64,000 nt of DNA from Bacteroidaceae bacterium (GCA_017651315.1 JAGCDE010000008.1:1-64000); one strand, 5' to 3'; positions 51,186 to 61,211 are shown, counted from the first letter of the stretch. Notes: generated by a model not told the origin, from the sequence alone. A program made the numbers and translations.

Positions 51186-52276
51186 TAATCCTCGGGGAAC
51201 ATGCTGTGGTAGTAGTCCTCAAGGGTCTCGGCAGCCTTGGTGTGCTCAACCCACACGTTGCGGATGGCCTCAACCTCAAGCAGACCTTTCATGATGAGGG
51301 TGCTCTCATTGCAGGTGTAGCCATTCTGGCTGAAATAGCACTTCCAGCTCAGGTCCTCAATCTCGCCCTCATCATTGTACTCGTAGTCAGCGGGTTTCAT
51401 ATCCTCACCGTCATCACCGCCCATATCGTTGTGAGCGTGGTCACCGGCGATTGACATCAGCGGGTGCAGATATACCTTACCTTTGGTGATTCCGGCTTCC
51501 TTCATACGCTCCAGCACCTGGACCTTATAGTTCTCGGGAGCATCGACAGTACCTACAAAGTAGTTGGGGCTGTATTTCTGAAGTTCCTCCTCAAGCTCGT
51601 TGTAACGTACGTTTGCCTTGTATGTGTCATAGCTGTCGGGGTTGCCGTGTCCCATGAATGCCACAACGCCTTCAGCTGCTACTGACTTGTACAGGTCATT
51701 GATAGTCTTGGCAACCTTCTTCACATCCTTTTCTTCGGCAAGCAGAGGCAAACCGAGCTTGATGGTAACCTTGCTCAGGTACTCGTCATCAATGTCACCC
51801 AGGCTGTTGTTGGCAAAGTCCTTGATATAGTTGATTACGCGTGTGAACTCCTCACCCGGGATGACCTGTAGGGACTGGACCACAATCTCCTTGTATTGGG
51901 CGGAACCGAATCCGTGGAGCCAGAAGTTGGGAGCGTAGTAGTTACGGACTTCGGCACCCTCGTTCTTGTGCTCACCGGCAGCTGCACGGTTGATGCAGAT
52001 GGCCGAGCTGTAGCTTACATAAATGTCATAGCCGGGAAAAGCCTTCTGATAGGCAGCCTTGGTTGCATCGAAAGCATTGAAAGCCTGCTGCCATGTTGAA
52101 CCGAAAGCGACCAGGAGAATAACCTTGTCATTCTTCTTGTCGTTCTTGATCTGAGAGTCAACGGCATCCTGATAACGGGTGTAGTTATTGGACTCATCTT
52201 TCTCTTTGTCACAGCTGATGAAGCTGAAACCTGCTACGGCAATCATTGCCGCCAGAATTACCCTGAATCTTTTCAT
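51185..52276 (-). CDS. cbiK: lipoprotein CbiK-like sirohydrochlorin cobaltochelatase
   Basis: A 363-residue protein with a lipoprotein signal (MKRFRVILAAMIAVAGFSFISC). The mature part matches the CbiK chelatase fold: VILLVAFGSTWQQAFNAFDA, VVQSLQVIPGEEF, GVVAFMGHGNPDSYD (metal-site His) and PLMSIAGDHAHNDMGGDDGE (second His pair). CbiK inserts cobalt into sirohydrochlorin in the cytoplasm; the lipid anchor here puts the enzyme outside the inner membrane, as reported for CbiKP of Desulfovibrio. It lies between the TonB receptors and BtuF. It could instead handle haem or cobalt scavenging. Confidence 0.82.
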   Translation of the reverse strand: MKRFRVILAAMIAVAGFSFISCDKEKDESNNYTRYQDAVDSQIKNDKKNDKVILLVAFGSTWQQAFNAFDATKAAYQKAFPGYDIYVSYSSAICINRAAAGEHKNEGAEVRNYYAPNFWLHGFGSAQYKEIVVQSLQVIPGEEFTRVINYIKDFANNSLGDIDDEYLSKVTIKLGLPLLAEEKDVKKVAKTINDLYKSVAAEGVVAFMGHGNPDSYDTYKANVRYNELEEELQKYSPNYFVGTVDAPENYKVQVLERMKEAGITKGKVYLHPLMSIAGDHAHNDMGGDDGEDMKPADYEYNDEGEIEDLSWKCYFSQNGYTCNESTLIMKGLLEVEAIRNVWVEHTKAAETLEDYYHSMFPED

Positions 52277-52315
52277 CTTTGTTTTGTTTTAGAAAATAGG
52301 TTAAATATCAATTGA

Positions 52316-54460
52316 TTAATCGTCATCATCCAGACTCCCGCGCTCCACGTCCCCGGTGTTCATCTTCCTGCCCTTGGAGAACTTCACGCTCACCGTACAG
52401 TAGAAAGTCCGGCCTGAAGTGGTGGTCCCGTAGTGCAGTCCGTGAGGGGTGGTCTCCTTGTAGTCCAGAATATTGTCTATTCCGGCTTCAACACGCCATC
52501 CCAATCCTTTCTTTCCGCGTCCCAGGTCATGTGTGGTGGTCAGCTTCCATATCTGATACGGTCTGCCGTTACCGTTGTTCTGATAGTACCGGGTGCTGCT
52601 GGCGCGTCCGTACAGACCGGCTCCTAAGCGGTATGCATCATTGAAGCGGTGCTGCCAGGTGCCGTTCACGTTGCCCTTATGGTGGGCCATTCCGTCAATG
52701 ATCACTTCATTCAGCCGGTCATGCCTGGAATCATAGACATGAGCCTTGGTGTCAAGCCAGCTGTATGAGCCGCCCAAGGTGATGTCGGACGTGATCCGCC
52801 ATGTGAACGAAGCGTCAACACCCATTGTGCGGGCATCCTCCATGTTCATGTACATGCGCGGTACGATGTCGGCGCTGCCATCGCCCATATATTCGGCCGT
52901 ACCGTCGGGAATCTGGCTCAGAGGAACATTCACAAGTGTAATCATGTTATCCAGCATATTACGGTAACCGGTAACCGACGCCGAAAAACCACCGTGGCTG
53001 AATTCCAGACTGGCTGATATGTAATCGGATGTCTGGGCCTTAAGGTCAGGGTTGCCCATATAGAAGAATGTGGTGGCTCCCATAGTGCGCAGATAATGAT
53101 ACCCTTGTTCCTTGGGAGTGGGCGATTTGAATCCTTTGCTCCAACCTGTACGCAGACGGAAATCACCGGCCTTGAACATGGCGCTTACCTTTGGGGTGGC
53201 GTGGAATCCGAATGCCTTGTTTTCAATCAGTCTTATGCCTGCGGTTATGTTGAGCCACCCCGGACCTGTGAACTCGTCTTGCAGATACAGCGCAGCGGTC
53301 CAGTCATCGGCCTTGCCGTCCTTCACGCGCATAGGGGCGTTGAGATAGTCATAGCGGTATTCGGCACCTGCACTCAGCAGATTGTCCGACGGGAGGGTGA
53401 ATATTCCCTTCAGTTCAGCCATAGTGCGCTGCTGGTCACTCTGCAGATGTTCCTGCCCCTCGAAATAGGGGAAATAGTGAGTGAATCTGCCGTTCGGGTC
53501 ATAGCCGTCCTCAAGAGTTGTTGCCGTATAGTGATAGTAGTATGCGTGACGGTTCCAGTCAATATCGAATGTTATCTTGTCAGAACCTTCCAGACGGTAT
53601 TCCGTGCCAAGTGATGCTCCTGCGTCGCGGTATTTCATGTCGAAGGTGTTCACGTCGCAGGAGGGGTAGCGGCCATTCACAGGCCGATAGATGCGCTTGC
53701 CGTACAAATAGCCGTCGGCAGCAAGTGAGAACCTGTCATTCACATCGTAGGTCAATCGCTGGCCCAGCTGGCCGTTCGTGTACATGTTGACGGTCTTGTT
53801 GCGCGAATCATAGATATGGAACTCCGTCTGTGCGGGGTCCTCCTCACCCGTGTTCTGCCAGCCGTCAGTATGCTGCATCTGGAAAGTGGTGAGTGAAGTG
53901 AACTTTCCGATGCTGAAACCTATGCTGTTGTGCTGGCGCAGGTCCATGTATGAACCGCCGCGCGTGGTATTCTCAAGATAGAGGGCCTGGTCGTCGTGAC
54001 GGCGGGTGATGATGTTGATGACACCTGCCATCGCATCGCTGCCGTAGAGTGCGCTGCCGGCCCCTTTGACTATTTCAATATGGTCAATGTTATGAGGGTC
54101 TATGCGTCCCAGGTCATTCTCGCCGCCGTTGTCACCGTTCAGGCGCTTGCCGTCAATCATTATCAGGATATAGTTGTTACCCAGTCCGTTCAGGGTCATC
54201 TGGCTGCCCATGTCTCCGGCGTTGAAATCGAATCCGGAACTAAGCTGTGACAGGATGTCCTCGAATGTTGCCGCTCCCAGCTGCTCTATCTGCCTGCGTG
54301 ATATGATTTCGGTCTGTACCGGAACGTTCTTGAGAGTGTGGGGGGTACCGGTAGCCGTAACGACAACCTCATCAAGCTGTTCTGACAGTATGGTCACGTT
54401 CTGCGCCGCAAGCGGTACGGAACATAGCGTTATAACAATTCCAATCCCTCTCTTTCTCAT
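52316..54460 (-). CDS. TonB-dependent receptor (BtuB-like), second of two
   Basis: A 714-residue outer-membrane receptor: a short signal peptide (ends SVPLAAQ), plug domain (VVVTATGTPHTLKNVPVQTE, GLGNNYILIMIDGKRLNG, IEIVKGAGSALYGSDAMAGV) and a C-terminal barrel ending in a short acidic tail (DVERGSLDDDD) after GRTFYCTVSVKFSKG. Its ATG overlaps the stop of the preceding receptor by 4 bp (54457-54460). Cobalamin or cobinamide uptake is inferred from the riboswitch upstream. Confidence 0.83.
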   Translation of the reverse strand: MRKRGIGIVITLCSVPLAAQNVTILSEQLDEVVVTATGTPHTLKNVPVQTEIISRRQIEQLGAATFEDILSQLSSGFDFNAGDMGSQMTLNGLGNNYILIMIDGKRLNGDNGGENDLGRIDPHNIDHIEIVKGAGSALYGSDAMAGVINIITRRHDDQALYLENTTRGGSYMDLRQHNSIGFSIGKFTSLTTFQMQHTDGWQNTGEEDPAQTEFHIYDSRNKTVNMYTNGQLGQRLTYDVNDRFSLAADGYLYGKRIYRPVNGRYPSCDVNTFDMKYRDAGASLGTEYRLEGSDKITFDIDWNRHAYYYHYTATTLEDGYDPNGRFTHYFPYFEGQEHLQSDQQRTMAELKGIFTLPSDNLLSAGAEYRYDYLNAPMRVKDGKADDWTAALYLQDEFTGPGWLNITAGIRLIENKAFGFHATPKVSAMFKAGDFRLRTGWSKGFKSPTPKEQGYHYLRTMGATTFFYMGNPDLKAQTSDYISASLEFSHGGFSASVTGYRNMLDNMITLVNVPLSQIPDGTAEYMGDGSADIVPRMYMNMEDARTMGVDASFTWRITSDITLGGSYSWLDTKAHVYDSRHDRLNEVIIDGMAHHKGNVNGTWQHRFNDAYRLGAGLYGRASSTRYYQNNGNGRPYQIWKLTTTHDLGRGKKGLGWRVEAGIDNILDYKETTPHGLHYGTTTSGRTFYCTVSVKFSKGRKMNTGDVERGSLDDDD

Positions 54461-56700
54461 TTCTTTAGTCTTATGGCCAGGCTTGCATATACCGAGCGGC
54501 CGGGGTTGACGGTTGAGAAATTGGTGTTCCAGGGCCTGGTGTCACGCTCGTTGAATATATTCTCTATTCCTATGCCGGGCTCGATTATATAGTCCTCGAT
54601 GAGGAATGTGTGTCTGGTGTTGAGGTCCCACTGGCTGTAACCGGGTGCATATCCGTATGTGCTGGAGTATCGCTCGCCCTGAATGTGGCCGTTAAGGCTT
54701 ACGTTGAGGTGGTAGCCGCCCCAGTCATGGTCCCAGCGCAGTGTGGCGTTGCCGCTGTGCTTCACGCTCTTGTCAACCGGGGTCGTTTTTCCGTCGCTCT
54801 CAGCATGGGAGTCGGTATATACATAGCTGCCGGCCAGGTTGAATCCGCCGCCTACATATACATTGGCATTGAAACTGATGCTTTTGATGCGGGCATTGTC
54901 TATGTTGTCGCGCTGGCGTATCGTCTTGAATTCCGAATGGAGCCCGTCATATCCCAGGGCGGTGATTTCGGCATCCGACAGGACACGGTAGTTTATCATG
55001 TCGTCAATGTCATTGAGCACTCCGGTCACTGACAGTGAAAGCCTCTGTGTGGAATACTCGGCATTGAGCGATGCATACCGGCTCTTTTCGGGCTTGAGGT
55101 CACGGTTGCCCACCGTGGCGCGGCTGGCCGTCTTGGTCTGGTCGGTGGCAAATATCTGGCTCAGGGTGGGAGAGCGGTAGCCGGCAGCCCATGAACCCCT
55201 GAACCTGAAGTTGCCGGGTTTGTACATGAGGGAGAAATCAGGTGTGGCATGACTCCTGAAATTCTCGTTGTAGAGGTATCGGACTCCGGCTACAGCCTGA
55301 AGGTTTTCAGTTATGGACAACTCGTCCTGTACGAATGCGGCGGCTGTGAACATGCTCTCAAAGTTAATGTTGTCAGTCTCGCTGCGCAGCTGTTCGTCAA
55401 TGTATTCGAACCCTACGGAGAGTTTGTTCATGTTGTCGGGCTTGAGTATTGCCTTTATGTTGCCGTCATAGTAATGGGTCTCCTTGCGTTTCTGCAGGTC
55501 ACCTGGCATCAGGCTGCCGCTCTTGAGGAAATAGCGGTATGACGACGTAAAGTTGTCATTGTAGAAATCGGCCTCTATGTATGCCTTGGGGCTTATCATG
55601 TAGTCGGCACTTACGCCGTACAGCCAGGTTACGTGATTCAGGTCGTATGTGTATGCCTGGGTCTCCTTGTATATGTAGTTGCCGTCGGCATCCTTGTCGG
55701 ATGTCTTCTTGAAATACTTGGCGGTCTGGGGACGGCGGGTGTCATAGACGTTGTAGTTGCCGCGAACCGATACGTCCAGCCTGTCACTGAACCTGTAGGT
55801 GAAACTCTGGCTGATGTTGTCCTGAGTATAACCTGCCGACATGGGGCGGCCGGTCTTGTAACCGTCCTCGTCAATGTCGTTGACCTGCCAGTTGCCGGCC
55901 TCCTTGCGCTGGTACGATGTGCTTGACGAGAACTTGCCGGTGTTGATGTCGGCGTCGATGCTCTCGGTAAACCGGCCGTGGCTTGTATAATGGGTGTAGT
56001 TGGTCACGCCTACACCGTTGTTGGAGTCGTCGGTTATTATGTTTATCACACCGCCTATGGCCTCGCTGCCGTACAGGGCCGATGCCGCACCGCTCTGTAT
56101 CTCAATGCGTTTGATGTTTGATGAGCTGATGCGGTTCAGACGCTGGTCGCCTCCCAGACGGTGGCCGTTCTCCATGATAATCATGTAATCCTGGCCGGTA
56201 CCGTTCAGGTTCAGGAAAGTACCCATGCCGTTGGTTACAGTCGTGATGTTGGGCATGAGCCGTGTCAGAGCCTCCTCGACCGATGTCACTCCGGCATTCT
56301 GTATATCCTTGGCGGTTATCACCTGGATAGGGACTGGAGAGTTTGACATGCGGCGGTGGGTTCCGGTTCCGGTAACCACTACCTGTCCCAGGTTGATGTA
56401 ACTCTCCTGCATCTTGATTATTATGCCGTTGTCGGCCGATGTGGCGGTATAGTCGGCCGGCAGATACGACACATGGGTTACCCTGATGCGGTAATCGTCC
56501 TGCCGGGGCAGGTTTTGGAGTGAGAACTCCCCCTTGCTGTTGGTCGATGTCCCAGACAGGCTGTGGTCCACACGGATGTTGGCCCCCTGGATGGGCTTGC
56601 CGGTCCCTGAGTCAAGCACTATACCGCTGACTGTGACCTGGCTCCATGCAGGTGCAATTATACACATCAATACTGCAGAAAGAATGATCTTCTTTAGCAT
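54457..56700 (-). CDS. btuB: TonB-dependent receptor with carboxypeptidase-like domain, first of two
   Basis: A 747-residue receptor: signal peptide MLKKIILSAVLMCIIAPAWS, a CarboxypepD_reg-like domain (~23-105: VSGIVLDSGTGKPIQGANIR), plug (VVVTGTGTHRRMSNSPVPIQ, IEIQSGAASALYGSEAIGGV) and beta-barrel ending in GRSVYASLAIRLKK. I start at ATG 56700 because the longer frame reads through the cobalamin riboswitch. First structural gene after the riboswitch, so it is the best candidate for the B12 receptor. Confidence 0.87.
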   Translation of the reverse strand: MLKKIILSAVLMCIIAPAWSQVTVSGIVLDSGTGKPIQGANIRVDHSLSGTSTNSKGEFSLQNLPRQDDYRIRVTHVSYLPADYTATSADNGIIIKMQESYINLGQVVVTGTGTHRRMSNSPVPIQVITAKDIQNAGVTSVEEALTRLMPNITTVTNGMGTFLNLNGTGQDYMIIMENGHRLGGDQRLNRISSSNIKRIEIQSGAASALYGSEAIGGVINIITDDSNNGVGVTNYTHYTSHGRFTESIDADINTGKFSSSTSYQRKEAGNWQVNDIDEDGYKTGRPMSAGYTQDNISQSFTYRFSDRLDVSVRGNYNVYDTRRPQTAKYFKKTSDKDADGNYIYKETQAYTYDLNHVTWLYGVSADYMISPKAYIEADFYNDNFTSSYRYFLKSGSLMPGDLQKRKETHYYDGNIKAILKPDNMNKLSVGFEYIDEQLRSETDNINFESMFTAAAFVQDELSITENLQAVAGVRYLYNENFRSHATPDFSLMYKPGNFRFRGSWAAGYRSPTLSQIFATDQTKTASRATVGNRDLKPEKSRYASLNAEYSTQRLSLSVTGVLNDIDDMINYRVLSDAEITALGYDGLHSEFKTIRQRDNIDNARIKSISFNANVYVGGGFNLAGSYVYTDSHAESDGKTTPVDKSVKHSGNATLRWDHDWGGYHLNVSLNGHIQGERYSSTYGYAPGYSQWDLNTRHTFLIEDYIIEPGIGIENIFNERDTRPWNTNFSTVNPGRSVYASLAIRLKK

Positions 56701-56762
56701 AACGGTTGATAAGCAATAATCTGAACAGGTTCTGTCCCGGGACCGATGTTCGTGAATTATGT

Positions 56763-56944
56763 AACCGATGCGGCAGGTTTCCTGACTTGGTCCTCCGCAG
56801 GGCCTTCCCACCTCGTTATGTAGGCAGTGGCGTTAGTGATTCCTGCGGAATTTTTGAGGACGTTACAGTAGCGGGCACTGTTCCGGTCTTGCACCGGATT
56901 CCCTTTCTGCCGTCACAGAGGGTGGCGGCATCACCGTATCGGCT
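56763..56944 (-). promoter_or_regulatory. cobalamin riboswitch
   Basis: On the minus strand the B12 box AGTCAGGAAACCTGCC lies at 56772-56787. Upstream parts of the aptamer are present: GGGAATCCGGTGCAAGACCG, GAACAGTGCCCGCTACTGTA and GCCACTGCC. P1-like ends GCCGATACGG and GCATCGG can pair. It sits between the -7 box at 56946 and the btuB start at 56700 and would lower uptake-operon expression when adenosylcobalamin is bound. Confidence 0.93.
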
Positions 56945-56945
56945 G

Positions 56946-56953
56946 CAAAATTA
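56946..56953 (-). promoter_or_regulatory. -7 box before the cobalamin riboswitch
   Basis: TAATTTTG on the minus strand matches TAnnTTTG and lies right before the riboswitch aptamer, so transcription would start at its 5' end. The -33 region is only loosely matched. Confidence 0.6.
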
Positions 56954-57019
56954 CACGAAAGAATTGTGAAATCTCCTTTATCGGACTAATTCTTTTATAT
57001 AATGTGTGACTTTTTTAAT

Positions 57020-57027
57020 TAAGTTTG
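57020..57027 (+). promoter_or_regulatory. -7 box for the OPT transporter gene
   Basis: TAAGTTTG matches TAnnTTTG, 57 bp before ATG 57085. It lies divergent to the riboswitch promoter across about 70 bp. The leader 57028-57084 shows GAGGAGGCTG but no clear structure. Confidence 0.5.
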
Positions 57028-57084
57028 CGGTTGATGAGCCGGAGGAGGCTGAAAACATCGGATTTATAATAAAAAAGAGCATAT

Positions 57085-59085
57085 ATGGAAGAAGAGAAGA
57101 AACCGGTTGAACTGCCGGAAAACGCGTATCGTGAACTTAAGGAAGGGGAGAAGTATGAACCTGTCATGAAACCCGGCAAGGTCTATCCCGAGGCCAATCT
57201 CTGGTCCGTGGGATGGGGACTGCTTATGGCGGTGCTTTTTTCGGCTGCAGCCGCATATCTGGGCCTGAAGGTGGGGCAGGTGTTCGAGGCTGCCATTCCC
57301 ATAGCGATAATAGCCGTCGGCGTGTCAAGCGTGGCCAAGCGCAAGGGCGCCTTAGGTGAGAACGTGATCATACAGTCCATAGGTGCGTGCTCGGGCGTGA
57401 TTGTGGCCGGTGCCATATTCACTCTGCCGGCTCTCTATATCCTGCAGGCCAAATATCCGGACATGACCGTGAATTTCATGCAGGTCTTCATCAGCTCGCT
57501 TTTAGGCGGTGTCCTCGGCATTCTGTTCCTGATACCGTTCCGCAAGTATTTTGTCAAGGATATGCACGGCAAGTATCCTTTCCCTGAGGCTACCGCTACC
57601 ACTCAGGTGCTCATCTCCGGTGAGAAGGGTGCCGGACAGGCCAGACCGCTGGTCATTTCCGGTATCATCGGCGGCATCTATGACTTCATAGTCTCCACAT
57701 TCGGACTCTGGACCGAAAACTTCACTACCAGGGTATGCGCCTGGGGGTCGGCTCTGGCAACCAAGGCCAAGCTGGTGTTCAGCATAAACACCGGTGCCGC
57801 CGTGCTCGGCCTGGGTTATATCGTAGGCCTCAAATACGCCTGCATCATTGCGGCTGGTTCGGCTCTTGTGTGGTTCGTGATCGTTCCCGTTCTGCCAATA
57901 CTGGGTGATGCTTTCCTCCAGTCTCTCAATCCCGCCGTGACCGATGCCGTGGCTCAGATGGAGCCGGAGCAGATATTCTCCTCCTATGCCCGTCATATAG
58001 GAATAGGTGGCATTGCGATGGCCGGAATCATCGGTATCGTTAAGTCCTGGCCTGTAATCAAGGGTGCGGTAAGCCTGGCCGGCCGTGAACTCAAGGGCGG
58101 CAAGGGCACTCAGGATGTTCAGGTGGAACGCACGCAGCGTGACCTTCCCATGAAGATTGTCATTATCGGTATTGTCGTGGCGCTGGTTGCTGTGTTCGCA
58201 TTCTTCTATCTTGGCGTGATGGACTTTAACCTGCTTCATGCCGTCGTCGGCATACTGGTGGTAGGTATTATAGCCTTCCTGTTTACTACGGTGGCCGCCA
58301 ATGCCATTGCCATAGTGGGTACGAACCCCGTTTCGGGCATGACCCTGATGACACTGATCCTGGCATCGGTGATCATGGTTGCCGTGGGGCTTAAGGGGAC
58401 TCCCGGCATCGTTTCCGCCCTGATTATGGGAGGCGTGGTCTGTACCGCTCTCTCCATGGCCGGTGGATTCATCACCGACCTTAAGATAGGTTACTGGTTA
58501 GGTTCCACACCCGCAGTCCAGCAGGGCTGGAAGTTCCTGGGCACACTCGTCTCGGCTTTGACTGTAGGCGGCGTGCTCATCATCCTGAACAAGACCTACG
58601 GGTTCGTGGGGGAGAACGCTCTGGTGGCCCCCCAGGCCAATGCCATGGCGGCTGTCATCGATCCGCTCATGTCAGGTACCGGCGCTCCCTGGTGGCTCTA
58701 TGCAACCGGTGCCGTGATAGCCCTGATCCTCAACTTCTGCAAGATTCCGGCTCTGGCATTCGCGCTTGGCATGTTCATCCCGTTCCAGCTCAATATCCCG
58801 CTTGTAGTGGGCGGATTAATCAACTGGTACGTGGGCAGCCGCTCCATTGACCCGGCTGTCAACACAGCCCGTGTGGAGCATGGCACTCTGCTGGCATCCG
58901 GTTTCATTGCGGGCGGTGCGCTGATGGGTGTCGTAAGTGCCGCATTGAGGTTTGCAGGACTTGATCTCTTCATGGCTGATTCCTGGACCGGTTCACATGC
59001 CGCCGAGTGGCTTTCACTCGTCATGTACATACTGTTGATATGGTATTTCGTGCGCAGCGTGATGAAACGCAGGGAGAACTCCTGA
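57085..59085 (+). CDS. OPT family oligopeptide/metal-chelate transporter
   Basis: A 666-residue membrane protein with ~14-16 helices, OPT type: KPGKVYPEANLWSVGWGLLM, AAAAYLGLKVGQVFEAAIPI, YPFPEATATTQVLISGEKGA, IGTNPVSGMTLMTLIL-like (AIVGTNPVSGMTLMTLILA). OPT proteins take up short peptides or metal chelates; the substrate is unknown. It is close to the B12 uptake operon, but on the other strand with its own promoter, so a link with B12 is not claimed. Confidence 0.85.
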   Translation: MEEEKKPVELPENAYRELKEGEKYEPVMKPGKVYPEANLWSVGWGLLMAVLFSAAAAYLGLKVGQVFEAAIPIAIIAVGVSSVAKRKGALGENVIIQSIGACSGVIVAGAIFTLPALYILQAKYPDMTVNFMQVFISSLLGGVLGILFLIPFRKYFVKDMHGKYPFPEATATTQVLISGEKGAGQARPLVISGIIGGIYDFIVSTFGLWTENFTTRVCAWGSALATKAKLVFSINTGAAVLGLGYIVGLKYACIIAAGSALVWFVIVPVLPILGDAFLQSLNPAVTDAVAQMEPEQIFSSYARHIGIGGIAMAGIIGIVKSWPVIKGAVSLAGRELKGGKGTQDVQVERTQRDLPMKIVIIGIVVALVAVFAFFYLGVMDFNLLHAVVGILVVGIIAFLFTTVAANAIAIVGTNPVSGMTLMTLILASVIMVAVGLKGTPGIVSALIMGGVVCTALSMAGGFITDLKIGYWLGSTPAVQQGWKFLGTLVSALTVGGVLIILNKTYGFVGENALVAPQANAMAAVIDPLMSGTGAPWWLYATGAVIALILNFCKIPALAFALGMFIPFQLNIPLVVGGLINWYVGSRSIDPAVNTARVEHGTLLASGFIAGGALMGVVSAALRFAGLDLFMADSWTGSHAAEWLSLVMYILLIWYFVRSVMKRRENS

Positions 59086-59135
59086 GATTTCCCGGAAAGT
59101 GCCTGAAACTGAAAACTTAACTTGTGTATTGTGCT

Positions 59136-61211
59136 ATGAGAAAGAGAGTCTTCCTAACCGCTCTGTCGTGTCTTACTGTGGCTTTCGTATGGGCCCAGGC
59201 ACGCGGCAACCGTGATATTCCCGATCAGGATGTGTATGGATATCTGTACTGCCACATGTCGGACCACGGACAGTGGACTGCATACGCGCTGTCACAGGAT
59301 GGCCTCCATTTCCATGACCTCCTGTGCGGCGATTCCATCTTCTCCGCGTCACAGATGGCCGGTATCGAGGGCGGAACACGTGACGCATACATCTGCCGCC
59401 GCCATGACGGAAGCGGATATCTGATGGTCACCACGGACATGAACAACCGTGCCACACGCCGTTTGGGCAAGCAGAGCGAGTGGGAGAACTACGGCATTGA
59501 CCTTATGACGAGCCGGGACCTTATAAACTGGGAATCCGTGAGCTTTGATTTCCGTAAGGGTATCTCCATTTTCTCCGACAGCCATCAGTCATCGGTAAAA
59601 CCGGTCTATCAGGACTGGTCCAAGGTGTGCAGGGTGTGGGCTCCGCAGGTTATCTGGGACGATGCATACGTTTGGCCGGACGGCACGGAAGGCGGTTACA
59701 TGGTCTATTTCTCCATGCTGAACCGCGCTGAAGAGGGATATGACCGCATGTACTACTGTCATGCCGACGAGTCATTCACCCGTCTCACCCAGCCTCAGCT
59801 TCTTTTCGACTGGGGTTACGCCACTATCGATGCCGACATCAACTGGCTTGAGTCCGATTCGCTCTTCCATCTTATGATAAAGAAGGAGGGTGGGCAGCCG
59901 GGACTCTTCACATCGGCCTCTATGGAGCTGACAGGCCCCTGGCCGTTGCCGGATGAACAGGATTACGTGAGTTTTGAGGGAAACAGGAGTTGTGAAGGTG
60001 TGTCTGCATTCAAGGTGGCAGGAGAAGATGGCTGGCGTATAGGCTATATTGAGTATTCCAGCCGTCCGCACAACTACCGTATCTGCCGTGCTGACCGCTA
60101 TATGCGCCGTTTTTCGCAGCCGCAGAACATTGAGGGTGTGGATGGACCGCAGCACGGATCGTTCCTCAGGCTGAACAGGAGTGAGTATGAACGGCTGCAG
60201 AGCTGGAGTGACCGACTGGAGCCGTTGCATCTCGAACCCGATGTCAACAACCCGGTGTTCCCCGGCCTTCATGCCGATCCGGAGGTACTCTACAGCAACC
60301 TTACCGGCAAGTACTACATCTATCCCACGACCGACGGCAGCTATCAGTGGCATAACCATGATTTCAGGTGCTTCTCATCCCCTGACCTGAAGCATTGGAC
60401 CGATGAGGGCGTGATTCTGGACCTGCAGGACTTGGAGTGGGGCAAGGAGTATGCCTGGGCGCCGTGTATAATTGAAAGACCTGTCTATAGGAATCCCCGC
60501 CTGTTCCGGAAGATGCGCAAGCCTAATCTTACGGGATACCGCTATTATTACTATTTCGTGGCCAACAAGACTATAGGTGTGGCTGTGGCTGACAGGCCGG
60601 AAGGACCGTTCCGCGATGCCATAGGAGGCCCCCTTCTCACCCAGGAGGGGACCGGAGCCCCCAACCAGGTCATAGACCCTGATGTCTTCATGGACCCCAA
60701 GACCGGCAAATACTATATCTACTGGGGCAATTCATATCTCTGGATGGCGGAGCTGGCCGATGACATGATCTCCATTGTTCCCGGGACGATGCACGAGCTT
60801 ATCCCGCGCTCCAGGATAGGGGAGTACCACTATCTTGAGGGCACATACGTGTTCGAACGCAACGGACTGTACTACTTCATGTGGTCCGAGAACATCACCC
60901 GGTCGGCCTATTACAGGATCCGGTACCTGATTTCCGATTCACCGACTGAGTTTGTCCGCAACGGGCAGCCGGCCAAGGTGGAGGAGCAGATTATCCTGCA
61001 GCAGGACCCTACGCTCCAGATATTCGGGACAGGGCACAATTCGGTAATCAACATTCCGGGTACGGACGACTGGTACATGGTCTATCACCGTTTCACCCGT
61101 CCGGAAGGCATAAAGATGGGTCTTTCAGGAGGCTATAACCGAGAGGTCTGCATAGATCCCATGTATTTCAATCCTGACGGCACTATAGTTCCTGTCAAAC
61201 CTTCGCTTTAG
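59136..61211 (+). CDS. secreted protein with two GH43-like domains
   Basis: A 691-residue protein with signal MRKRVFLTALSCLTVAFVWA. Residues ~25-355 and ~375-690 each look like a five-bladed GH43 propeller. The C-terminal one has the classic set: NPVFPGLHADPEVLYS (Asp base), VIDPDVFMDPKTGKYYIYWG (Asp) and EGTYVFERNGLYYFMWSE (Glu acid). The N-terminal one has YGYLYCHMSDHGQW, VWAPQVIWDDAY and SCEGVSAFKV. Targets are likely arabinan or xylan side chains. I start at ATG 59136 because GTG 59124 would add four residues before the signal peptide. Confidence 0.8.
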   Translation: MRKRVFLTALSCLTVAFVWAQARGNRDIPDQDVYGYLYCHMSDHGQWTAYALSQDGLHFHDLLCGDSIFSASQMAGIEGGTRDAYICRRHDGSGYLMVTTDMNNRATRRLGKQSEWENYGIDLMTSRDLINWESVSFDFRKGISIFSDSHQSSVKPVYQDWSKVCRVWAPQVIWDDAYVWPDGTEGGYMVYFSMLNRAEEGYDRMYYCHADESFTRLTQPQLLFDWGYATIDADINWLESDSLFHLMIKKEGGQPGLFTSASMELTGPWPLPDEQDYVSFEGNRSCEGVSAFKVAGEDGWRIGYIEYSSRPHNYRICRADRYMRRFSQPQNIEGVDGPQHGSFLRLNRSEYERLQSWSDRLEPLHLEPDVNNPVFPGLHADPEVLYSNLTGKYYIYPTTDGSYQWHNHDFRCFSSPDLKHWTDEGVILDLQDLEWGKEYAWAPCIIERPVYRNPRLFRKMRKPNLTGYRYYYYFVANKTIGVAVADRPEGPFRDAIGGPLLTQEGTGAPNQVIDPDVFMDPKTGKYYIYWGNSYLWMAELADDMISIVPGTMHELIPRSRIGEYHYLEGTYVFERNGLYYFMWSENITRSAYYRIRYLISDSPTEFVRNGQPAKVEEQIILQQDPTLQIFGTGHNSVINIPGTDDWYMVYHRFTRPEGIKMGLSGGYNREVCIDPMYFNPDGTIVPVKPSL

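Noticed and set aside
56701..56811. N-terminal extension of the first TonB receptor
   Set aside because: It would translate the B12 box and leader of the riboswitch, and the signal peptide starts only at 56700.
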